Of a stretch of 64,000 bases of DNA, positions 1 to 10,600 are shown one piece after another. The notes beneath the pieces are model-generated. The model worked only from the letters and a program-made list of their open reading frames with translations. It was not told where the DNA came from and did no database searches. The position numbers and the translations under genes were made by a program. The DNA comes from Aquila chrysaetos chrysaetos (lineage: Eukaryota; Chordata; Aves; Accipitriformes; Accipitridae): NCBI RefSeq assembly GCF_900496995.4, contig NC_044019.1, positions 7,227,501 to 7,291,500 on the forward strand, given 5' to 3'. Numbering within the stretch: position 1 is the first letter of the stretch; each line of letters begins with the position of its first letter.

Positions 1-3000
1 CAAATTTTTCAGTGTTCCAGCATCTGCACTGCTCATTGGAAAACCTTTGTAAACCCTTCAGATACTGTCATGGAGTTGTACATTGTTCAGAACAATGGGA
101 TCTGTCCTCTAGGTGGCACAAATCAATACATCGATACATCAATAAACCATATCAATAATTAATAATTAACCACATGTACAAGTGCTGAGGTTTAAAGGGC
201 ATATGCTTGCATTTTCTTTGTTTTCCTTGTTTTTCTTCAAACTATATTTAACTTCTGCGTTATTCTCTGTACGAATGTCTGTTTCTAACCGATCTTTGCA
301 GCTTACTTACCCGAATACTTACACCACATATCTCCCCAAAAGAATAACCTAAAAAGAGAGATCTGGAATGGATATAAGCTGCTGGCCAAATAAAAACTAG
401 TTGCTTAAAGGGGACTTCAAGCATATGTGTCATCTGCTGGTATCTGAACTGGATACTGAATATTGCTGTGTCTGCAGCCTGGAACACCTTGGCATTTGCA
501 GAAAGCAGCTGTTGCAGAAAAGGGTATTTGCACCTCTCCGGGTGGTAGGAACCCCACTGAACTTGTCTCAGCTGGAAATAGTTATGTTACACAAGCTGTT
601 CTCATGCACTTGCTGCAAAGGATTGGTATCATAAAGCAGTTAGCGATAGAAGACAGCTCCGAGGTGGTGATTAATTGCATTACACCTATTGTAATTATAA
701 ATTCCAGGTCACTCATCATTCTGGAAATCTGAAGGAGTTCAACCATCAGGGTGGAGTAAACACAGACATCCATATTAAAGTGTTCCAATGAACACCCAAC
801 GTACAAGGAATGTCTCCATGGGGCTGTCTAAACACACACTGCACTTTTCTTTTCTTGCCCTTTGGGCACAGAAAGTATGTAATCAGAGAGGCACACAGGA
901 CAGATCTGTAATTGTCATTCAGTTTAACTCTATAAAAAACTTTCTTGCCTGCAAAGGTTTCTCTTTGATGCAACTTTTCCATTCACAGAAAAAGGGTTAA
1001 CATGCTTTGCTTCCCAGGTAGTAAGGAAGGAATAGGGTGAGTTCACAGCCTTTGGAGTCCTTACATTTTTGAAAGAAGAAATAGCTTGTGCTGAAAATAT
1101 TCAGCAAATTTCTTGGTGTGTGAGATTTGCAAGTTTTTACCAGTGCGTCTCTCTGCAAGAGCTCCCACAGCAGTATGGAAGGGTGTCATCAGGAGCACAT
1201 TTATTATGACTTTAAAATAACAACTGTAAAACCAGACTAGATCAGGTCTGTCATCTGTGGCAGTAACCAGTAGAAGATGCTGAAGAGGAAAGTGGACAAG
1301 TCTTGCCATAAGGGATAAGGTATGGCCTGCTCCTGCTGTAGGTCTCATCCAGGTCTAACATAATAGGAGAGCCCTGATGCATGAAGTTGTATGTCCCTTC
1401 CAAAGCTGATCATACATTCATATATTCACAATATCTCCAGTTTATCTAGTGCCTTCCTGGATTTAATTTGAACTGGTGTCCTAGGGGCAAATCTTGCCTC
1501 CCCCCACTCTTTTATTTTACTGAAGGACTAGTTACTTTGCTATAAAATTTATTACACTTGTGTAACAGAGTGATCATCACGTTAGGCTACAGACAGAGAG
1601 CTCAGTACATTTCAAAGGTCTCTGAGACATTCAACTCATTTTTCCCCCTTCGAAATGACCTGAGAATCACACCTCTCTTTCACTGCCCTTAAGTTTTCCT
1701 TAGCAGCTTCCTGAACTGCAGCGTTGCAGAGGCCTCTTTCTGCCTGACAGACATCCCAAGACAGTCCATCATTGCCATAACCCTGGTGGTACCAAACTTG
1801 CCCTGTTCAAATGACTTTTGACACCTCTAGTCAAAGCGGAGAAGCACTGCAGAAAGGGAGCATGATTCTACTCAATGCCTGCCCTCCCCCTTTGCTGTCT
1901 TGTAGCCACTCACAGCCGCTGTAAATTTAAACTTGCACGTAGGAAAGTGCTACCATGCCCTACAGAACAAAGCCTATGGCTTTGTCCCTTCTGCATGCAG
2001 TACAGGTCTGAGATAATTCGTTCTTGCAGTTCGCTAGCGAGGATGCCAGGCAAATATCAGCCTTGTTGTAACAGGCTGGCTCAAGGCACATGCAAGGTCG
2101 GCAAAGGGCAGCATCCTGCCAAGGGGTCAGTGCTGTCACAGGGACAGACACTTTCTGTGTAATGCTACAAGCAGGCTGGCTCTCCTGGATGTGAGAGGTG
2201 ATCTATGCAAAGGCCAGCCCAGCCGCTGCCGCCTGCCCCCTTCCCACCTCCCTGGGAAGGATGGAGATAGCAATCCCCAGGTTGCAGGGCACCATCTTCA
2301 CCTTCCTGTCTGACCCCACCTTCTCTCACCACTTTCCGGGGCAGTTTTCTGCCTCTGCAGCAGAGAAGCCTTGTGTCTGTGATATGGGGAGACAGAGGCA
2401 GCAGGACAGCTCTAGCAGTTTCAGATGGCAGTCCCAGTGCCTGGGGCCAGGCTACCTCTCCCCATGTCTGTGAGGGACACTGGGTTTCTCTGGAAACTCC
2501 TAGGATGGGGAAAATACACAAAGATCTGGAAACAGGGACCAGAGTAAACAACCCTTCACGGTATATTCAGGCATTGATAATGCAAACCACAGACAAACAT
2601 AGAACAGGGACAAATCTGTTATCAGTAAACCATGCAAACACTCATGTCTTAATGCTTCTTTTCTTCAGGGCTGCCATTTCATGGCTGGCTTAGACTCCTT
2701 GAAGTCCTTTTTGCTGTTGAAAGAGTAATCCCACGTCCAGCTTGGCCAAGCAGTCCCACCTCCCCATCGTACTTAACAGCAACCTTCATGTAACAAAATA
2801 AAAGTGACAGCCCTGAGTTGGTGTACTCTGCAGAGAAGCTGACTGGGGTCTTGCAGAGCAAATCTTGGAGAGGTGAAAGCAGTCTTGATTTTCAGTAATA
2901 GCCCAATAATGATTGAAAGCCATCACAAACTGTGAGGATTGCCTGGCTACCCCAGTCCTCTCAAGGGATTTGTCCCTGTCAAAAGAAAGGAGCCAAAGGG

Positions 3001-6000
3001 GAATTCAAGAGCTGCTTCAGAAAATGTCTGGGTGCTGCAAGTGAACTTCAGGTCACTCTCCACGGAGCTGACTTTAAGCCAAAATAAGAAAGAGAGTCTG
3101 GGATCTTGAGGATGCCCTCATATTGCTCATGTCATTTAGTAGCCTTAAACTTGGTTGAAATCCTCCAAACATCACTGTTTTTGCAAGACTGTGTCTCCTA
3201 AGCTCCTTGCCATTCTCAGCACCTTTGAAACTGCAAGGACAATGCTCCATACTGATGCTGTGTCAGCTCCAAGTCCTAGCTAGCTAATGAGACTTCTGCC
3301 CCTTTGCCCTTACAAGCATCCAGACCCTTGTGTGCACCATTCTTCACTGTGTGAAATATATTCTTCAGGCAGCCTTGTGCTCAGCCTCCCGGCACCACCA
3401 CTGAAATTCCTTGTAGTCAGCAGAAAGCAGTGATTTATAACAACTGATGCGTTGATCTGGGGGTGGGGGGCGACGAATCTCCCAAAGGAAGCTTCACTTG
3501 ACAATGTCTCTTTCCTATACTTCCTAACAGGGACTCAGTGGGGGGATGATCAACTGTGGAAAAATTTTGCTAATGTCCCAGGACAAGAATTATGATTATT
3601 TGCTGGGCTTCCATCCACCGTGGGGAATTCTGGCTCGTGACATCACCCTATTGTTCCTGCTGGTGCCAAGAACATGCTGGGATCCCGCCTTCTCAATGGT
3701 TAAAGCACTTTCCTGTTTGCTCGTTCCTTGTTTCCAAACAGCACATTTCATGAATGCTGCACGGGACGTCTCTTTTCTTGAGCTGTTTTGTCCCTTTCGT
3801 CATGTCTGCCTGGAACTCTTCACAATGAAGTGAACAATGTATTCCTACAGTCAGAAACAAAAGGGAAAAAATAACTGCAGGAGGCAAAGCCCATCTTTGG
3901 CATTTAGGACCCTGTGTACGCCTTTGTTCCTTCTTTGGAAGCCGTGTTTGTGTAGCACGGACCCGTCCCTCTGCTCCAGCCTGTTGTTTTTCTTAGTGAT
4001 TTTGGTGTGGTGATAATGCCAGGAGGATTGGCCCTGGGAAGCAGCAGCCCCTGCTCTTTATCAGGGGAACAGGGACAGTTGCAGGAGCAGTGCGGCTTCT
4101 CTGCGTCTAGGAGGTCAAGGAGAACCACTGTTCCCAGGCCAAGTTGAACCCCCCAGCCCATAGTACAAAGCAGGATTGAACATTCAGCCTAAAATGAGTA
4201 GCTACTCTTGAAACCACCATAGTTAGACACCAGAATGATACTCTGTGGGGATGGCTGATGCTGAGACAGCTGTTTCACTCTATGTCTGGACGTTCTTCTT
4301 CGCAAGCCTAAAGGCAAATTACTTTTTAAAAAGTCATTGGTCTTTTTCACACAGAAATTCTGTAGCTCTGGACAAAGCTCTCAGAGCAGGGTCAGTTCAA
4401 AGCAGTCCTGGTCAATGCAATCCCAACCCCACCTCTCCTCTGCAGGGTTCCTACATCCCTGCAACAAACGGAGACTTTTGTCCATAGCCTCACATCCTTT
4501 AAGATCTTTGAAACACTGGTGCCAAACATCCACATGTGTGCTGGTCAGGTTTGTGCCTGCCCAACACAGTAGGGTATTTCCTGGAGAAAAAAATTAGTTC
4601 AAACTCCATTCAGTAGGCATATATGAACAAAAGGGTGCAACACTTGCTCTGTTTTCTGTGACAGTGTAAATCTCTTGGGATTTATGAGAAATGAAGAAAA
4701 CAAGTGAGAAATCTTGGATGAAAGATCAGGTTTGTAAAGATGTTTTTGCACCTGGCATTAAAGGCAGCTACCTAGCAAATATCTGGGCACTTGTCTTCTT
4801 CTAGCAACCAGTAAGAGATCTTTACAGACAGTTACATGTAGCTTCAGGCACTTCTTCAAAATGTAAGCTAAGTGACAAAGCTATGGCCACAAAGGGAGTC
4901 TGGTAAAGGAAATAGCTTGAACCATATCTCCAAAAACTCAGGTTAACTTGAGACTCTTCTTCCTTCCTGGAGACATGAGGGGTCTTCATGTGACAAAGTT
5001 CTCTGCTGATCCTTTCAGTAAGTGAATTCTGGGAAGCCATATTACTGTGGCTCTGTCTTATACTTCATGCAAACGACTGGTAGTACCTTTGCTATGAGCC
5101 CCTTCTTTAAGCAAAATGATGTCATTTATTCCCCAGCCTTTCCTCTGTGTGGGTAAATAGTGCTGCGTTACCTTCCCCACGTCGAGGATATCTTCTTTCA
5201 CCCTGCAGTGACCAGAATGAGGACCACAGAAACTGGAGCCAAGAGAATTTAGCTTATCATTGAACTAGCATCTGGAATGTCACATAGTATCTGAGCTCTG
5301 ACATAACTCTGAAACTTGGCACAGCTGGAATATGGGCTGTAACAGGTAATGCTGCTATTGTATTTCCCTGTTTTCTTTAGAATGATTGTTGCATTGGTAC
5401 AGAGATTAAAAACTTCCCTCTATCTGTTTGCCTCTCACACTGAAGCTTTATTTTATCAGTTATATCTTTGTTTTCTTATTATTTTAAAATAAAATTTTCA
5501 CTGTTCCTGCTTTTCTCTGCCTAACATGTCCTCTACCCTGCAATTTTAGCTCCTTTCCCAGATGTACATTTTCCATCTGCTCTGGCCTCCTGTGCACTCT
5601 TACTTTATCCCCACTCAGTAAACGGAGCTCTCGACAGTACCTGCACTCTCATGGGCCGTCATAGTCAGAGTTGTTTGGTGAACAGAACAATAATTTCCCC
5701 ATAGCATATCTTTTTGATCCCACTGTGGGTTTTCCCCTGCACACATCTTCTGCATGCATTTTGCATGAATACAGAGAGGGATTCACACTACTGCTTGGTC
5801 TGAGTGAACGTTAAAGCCTCCTGTCGGTGTTTGCAGGAATGCAATCGTAACCCGTTTTGCTTCCATGAGATGCTGTGAGCAGAAGCTATTGCTGAGATGA
5901 AAGCTGTTTTCCACACTGGCTCGCTGCACTTTTTCTTATTTCTCTTTCCATTCCCCACGCACGTGTTACACTTTGCATGAGACCTCACACTGATTCACTG

Positions 6001-6700
6001 TAATTGCCATCATCTTGCATCTGTTCATGACAACAGTGCAATAAACCCCTAAACTATCCATTGTAAACAAATAAAAATACACTCCCTTTCCTACAAAGCC
6101 TTTAAAAACATCGTGAGAAAGTCAAGTGTGGTAGTTCTTGTTGGCTCTTCTAACCTGCTCAGGCTCCTAGGCATACTCCACTCCCAAGATTTACCCAAGA
6201 TTTGTGAAGCCAGGAGCTGCCTCTCTGAGCTGGAGTGGTGGCCCCAGGGGATACGGGGTGCCTGGAAGCTGTTACCCATCCCTGTTGTGGTCAGTACCCA
6301 ACGCTTCTCTGGAGGACAGTTTCCTACTTCTGCATGACACACACGATGGGCAAGATGAAGCTGCTTTGCTTGTCTCCTCATGCAGGCCAAGAGGTGACTT
6401 CTATGTTTTATATTCTTTGTACCCTAAAAATGTGCAGATAGTGTCGAGTATGCCATCATTAATGTTGAAGCAAAATCAGAGAGTGGTCGGACAGTTTTCT
6501 TGCAAGAAATTTTAACAGCTGAACCTAGCAAAAGACTTTACACTGATTTCATGGAAAAAAAAAACCAAAAACAGACAAAGCAGGGACTTTCATTCAACAG
6601 TTGTATTTTCCTGAACTGAGTAACACTTTTACTTGAAATTTAACTTGTCTTGAATTCTACCTAGTTCACGCAGGTGAAATCAGCTTTCCCCTGCAGACCA
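1..6700. other. Non-coding 5' flank of EDN2
   Basis: No recognisable gene, RNA gene or young repeat. Positions 118-175 are AT-rich with ATCAATA-type words. Short open frames are all under 130 codons and match nothing I know. In mammals the next gene on this side is HIVEP3 in the same orientation as EDN2; its 3' end would lie off the left edge, and no HIVEP3 exon is seen here. Confidence 0.7.
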
Positions 6701-6948
6701 GGTTAGCCTGCTAAACCGTCTGGTTTCACTCGCCCAGGTTTTGCCACGACTCGGAGGAGCAGCCCGGGGGACCCTCTGCGGGGAAGCGCCTGGGGCCGGC
6801 ATCAACCCCCACGCGTGGGGCCGGCGGGCAGCGGGCTCCCACGGCGGCAAGCGCTGCCTGCACCCCTCCCGCTCCATCTGCCGGCGGCGGCTGCAAACTA
6901 CCTCCTGCCTTCACCTGCTGCCGGCAGGCTCCGACCCCCAGCCCCGGC

Positions 6949-6965
6949 TAACCCGAACCCTAACC
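6949..6965 (+). repeat. Short telomere-like hexamers
   Basis: TAACCC, GAACCC and TAACC lie in tandem, two and a half CCCTAA-type units with one variant. Too short to be a true interstitial telomere; probably chance in C-rich DNA. Confidence 0.5.
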
Positions 6966-7267
6966 ACCCCCCCCGGCTGGGGGGCAGCAGCAGCAGCAGC
7001 CGCAGCCCCCACTCGGGACCGCCAGGGGACAGAACACCCCCGCCCTCCCCCGCGCGGAGCAGCGCGCACACTGTAGACCCACGCACGGCCGCCCCACGCC
7101 GCGTCGCCTCTCCGCCACCTCCCGGCAACTTTCTCCCGGCACCGTCCCCGCCCCGACTCCGCGCTCCCCTGCCCCTCGCTGCGTGGGGAGGTGGAAGAGC
7201 CCACGCGTGCTTCGCGCAGCCCGCGGAGCGGCGGGGCTGGGAGCGGGCGGCGGGGCGGCGCGGGGGG

Positions 7268-7287
7268 CGGTCGGTCGGTCGGTCGGT
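7268..7287 (+). repeat. (CGGT)5 short tandem repeat in promoter
   Basis: Five perfect CGGT units lie about 120 bp upstream of the TATA box. Repeat length could vary between individuals and alter promoter spacing. Confidence 0.9.
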
Positions 7288-7367
7288 CTGTTTGCCCGCG
7301 GGGGGCCGCCACCCCCCCACGCGTGCCCGCTCCCCGCTTGTTTCCCCCCGCGGCCGCTCCACGCGGC

Positions 7368-7377
7368 GGGGCGGAGC
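7368..7377 (+). promoter_or_regulatory. Sp1-type GC box
   Basis: GGGGCGGAGC lies about 30 bp upstream of the TATA box, the usual place for a proximal GC box. The match is by motif only. Confidence 0.5.
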
Positions 7378-7382
7378 GGGGC

Positions 7383-7390
7383 CGTGACGC
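7383..7390 (+). promoter_or_regulatory. CRE/AP-1-like site next to TATA
   Basis: CGTGACGC contains TGACG, the half-site of a CRE, 15 bp upstream of the TATA box. Spacing this close to the TATA box is common for cAMP-responsive promoters. The full palindrome TGACGTCA is not present, so strength is uncertain. Confidence 0.4.
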
Positions 7391-7404
7391 GGCGGCGGCG
7401 GGGC

Positions 7405-7410
7405 TATAAA
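7405..7410 (+). promoter_or_regulatory. EDN2: TATA box of EDN2
   Basis: TATAAA lies in GC-rich context (GGGCTATAAAGCACC) 181 bp upstream of the start codon. It predicts transcription start near 7435 and a 5' UTR of about 155 nt. Known endothelin genes also use TATA promoters. Confidence 0.85.
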
Positions 7411-7434
7411 GCACCTGCCAGGCGCCCGCCGGCT

Positions 7435-7590
7435 CCACAGGCATCGCGGCGGCTCCGGCTAAAGCAGCGCACGGAGGAGCAGCGGGAGAGCTTGAGGGGT
7501 GGGGGGCGGGAAGGAGAAAAAAAAACCCAAACCCCGAAGCCTCCAGCTCTCTCCGGCCATCCCAGCCCCACGCCTGCGAGACCTGCGGCC
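7435..7590 (+). other. EDN2: EDN2 5' UTR (predicted)
   Basis: The start is inferred from TATA spacing and the end from the ATG. There is no ATG in between, so no upstream open frame. It contains a purine-rich stretch and an A-run near 7517-7525. The exact TSS is not visible from sequence alone. Confidence 0.6.
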
Positions 7591-7654
7591 ATGCCTAGCC
7601 CCCCCGCCGGCGCCGTGCTGCTGGCGCTCGCCCTCTGCGCCCTCCTGGAAGATG
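7591..7654 (+). CDS. EDN2: EDN2 coding exon 1 (signal peptide)
   Basis: This exon encodes residues 1-21 and the first base of codon 22. The Leu/Ala-rich core ([12 protein letters not shown]) is a typical secretory signal. The exon ends at a GATG/GTGAGC donor and leaves phase 1. Intron 1 is 381 bp and begins with a G-rich tract that includes a run of ten G (7672-7681). Confidence 0.93.
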
Positions 7655-10600
7655 GTGAGCTTCGGGCTGGAGGGGGGGGGGTGGGTGTCTCTGTGCCCCC
7701 CGGGGGTGCCTGCCCCGGCGGGGGGACGCGTCTGCACCTCCTCGGCTGGGGGAGTGGGGCTGAGGGGGGGTGACCTGGGGTCTGCCCGAAGGCTGGCTGC
7801 GGGGGCATTGCATGGTGCCCTTGCTCTCGGGGGTAGCCCCTGCGGCTGCCAGGGTTGTGCAAGTCCTTCAGGATCCCGCAGCCTCATCGGTAAGGCTGCA
7901 CCTCCTGCAAAACTGCCTGCATATTGAAACCACCGTCATCCTTACCGGGGGTGTAATTGCAGAGGTGACATACTGACGGGCATTCCAGCGCTCTACACTG
8001 AGCCTCCAACTCATCCCTTCCTCCTTCTGCTGCAGGTACGGGCCATCCTCCGCTGGAGTCCCACCTGGCCGCGCACCAGAGGACCAAGCGATGTTCCTGC
8101 AACAGCTGGCTGGATAAGGAATGCATTTACTTCTGTCACCTGGATATCATCTGGGTCAACACACCTGGGTGAGCATGAACGAAGCTTTCTGCGGGGGGTG
8201 GCTCTGTTGCTGAGTAAGTGACTGGACTTTCTGATCGAGGATGGGGTTAGGTTAGAGGAAGGTGAGAAGGGGTCCCAGTGCTGTGAGGCTCTTGTAGCAC
8301 CTGCTCTGGAGAGCATTGCAAGTCCAGTCCTTTCCAACATCTAGAAGGGGCCAAGCTGTGCTTCTGCTCAGGAGTTTCAGTATTACCCACAGGGGAAGGG
8401 GGTGAAAGCACAGGGCGCTTCTTCCTCACGGGTTCATCTTTTTCTGAGATTTGTACCTGTGCGAGCCGAAAGCAACACCAAGATGTTATAGCTGCAAGTC
8501 AGAAAGTTACTCTACCCGCTTGCGAACTGCAACCCTGACTGCTGACTGCCAGTATTGTTAATGAGACAGTGGTGGGCTGGCACTCAAGTCCTGTGGCTGC
8601 CAAGTCCTGCCCTCAAGAATGCTAAAGCTGCTTTCCGAGCAGATTCAGACCAATAGCCATCACACTGTAGCAAAACACATGTACTCAGGTGTGGTTATAA
8701 TCATGCTCGCTAACGTGCAATTACAACTCACTGCTTGCTCGGAGAATAGTTGCAGTCACTGCCAATCCTAAACCCTCTGGGAGAGTAGATTGTGATCAAA
8801 GATGGAGCGGGAATGTGCTAACAGCTCTGAAAGCATGCTGTGATCAGAAGAACCTGTTATGGCCCCAAGACATCTTCATTTGTACTACGTCCTGTGTGTT
8901 AAAACCCATGGGGGGAGGGAAAGCCCTGATATCTTTGTGCTTGAAAAACTGGTCACTTGCTGCTGGTGGGGCTAGTGGACTGGGGCAGCCACGCTCCTCC
9001 TGTGCTTTGCCACCCAGGTGAACCGCCAGCTTGCCTAGTCCATGCGGCGACCCTTGCACGGGCGCCTGGGCTGCTGCAAGGAGAGAAAATTCCACTGGCA
9101 ACCCAGCGCATACTGGCAATCTCCCTGGGAGGGGTAGGGTGGGGAAAACAGTAGGTGGGAGAGCAGCTGGAGTTTAAAGGCTTAGACATATCAGTGACCT
9201 TTTCACCTTATGCCTATAGATGAGTCTTTTATTATCCTGGCACTGGCTTGGCTGCCTCCCAGGACACTGTTATAAACCTGTTGGCTAATAAAAAGTTAGT
9301 TGCATAGCTGATTTCTTTTGTTTTTAACAGACACACCGCTCCCTATGGCTTGGGAAGCCCGCCAAGGCGGCGCAAGAGATCGCTCAGCAGGTGCGAATGC
9401 TCGCACTCGAGGGACAACATCTGTGCCACCTTCTGCCAAGCAGAGCCTGGGTAAGTCGAGGGGGTCCTGGGGATGTCCCTGGGGGTTGCTCGGCGAGGGT
9501 GCAAGCAGACAGACAAAGCTTAGGAGCTGCAGTAACTCTACAGCCTCCCTGGGGATGTCTGCGCAGCTCTTTGCAAACAGCTGGAACTTGTCTAGTGGCT
9601 TTCATAACCCTCCCAAGAGGCCCTGGCAAAGTGTCACTAGGGTGTTTTTGTTGTACAATAGTCTCTTTACTAGCTGATATGAAGCAACGTTACCTCCATC
9701 CCTCCTGCTGCCAGGAGGCTGAGGAAGTGCTGGGTGCGCTGGTGGGAAGGGAGGAACTGGCAGCATGCTGGGAGAGGAACAAGCAGAGGGTGTGAAGCTT
9801 TGGGACACTAGTGTGTTCTGCATGGCTCAGGTGGGAGAGGCTGCAGGAGACTAGGACCAGTGTGAGCTGGGACCCAGAAGTCAAATATCTTCTGTAGCCA
9901 TCTTTTTTTATAGTCCACGTGGGCTCTCAGTTGTCTCACTTCAGCCAGCAGCATAGAGGAGTGCTTACACTGTGGAGAGGTGGGGAGCAAAGTCGTTGTA
10001 GAGATCTGTCATTAATTTCATAGCAAGGCAATAGTTAAAATCCCCAATCATTAAATATGACTGTGAATAGAGCGAGGTCTGACAGAAGAGGATAGCAGTA
10101 AAAGTGAGCTATGAATAGCTCTCAAATAGCTGCAATTAACCCTTCAAAAACATGCATTCAACTGTCTTAGTCTGTCACTGGTGATGTTACAGCAACACTC
10201 CCCCTGGTACTTACCACAGCATGGTTGGACTTGAGTGGTTCATGCATCTCCTCTTGCTCATTAGGTATCTCCAGAGTCTGAAGCTCCCAGTGAGCTCTGG
10301 AGCATCAATGAAATCTCCGCAGAGCGGTGGCATGAGGCCTTCCCATCATGGCCTGCTGAGAGCTCTCAGGTGAGCATGCCACTTAAACCCACTCTGAACA
10401 TCCCTCATAAGCACTTTAAAATCTGCGGTTGTGACCCCAGACTGCAGTTACCACTTGGATTTGACCTGACTTCTCTCTCTTGTCTCCTTTTAAATGAGTA
10501 TACTTGACTATTTCTGCTTTCTGTAGAATTGAAGGCTAACAGCTGAGGGAACCAGGGTTGCTTGTGTCCTTCCAAAACTGGAGGAATATTACATAAAATG

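Larger units (their letters stand above)
6740..7790. promoter_or_regulatory. CpG island covering EDN2 promoter and exon 1
   Basis: This is the only strongly GC-rich, CpG-dense stretch in the window, starting abruptly after AT-moderate DNA at about 6.73 kb and fading in intron 1. It contains CAG/CCG-type short repeats (about 6986-7003), five CGGT units (7268-7287), three CACGCGTG palindromes and the core promoter. Long open frames on both strands here reflect the scarcity of A/T-rich stop codons, not coding. Confidence 0.85.

Noticed and set aside
6949..6965. Interstitial telomere
   Set aside because: Only two and a half hexamers with one variant, inside C-rich promoter sequence.
6815..7444. 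Several overlapping open frames of 150-190 codons on both strands
   Set aside because: They lie in the CpG island where A/T-rich stop codons are rare, are open in many frames at once, and have Arg/Pro/Gly-rich low-complexity translations.
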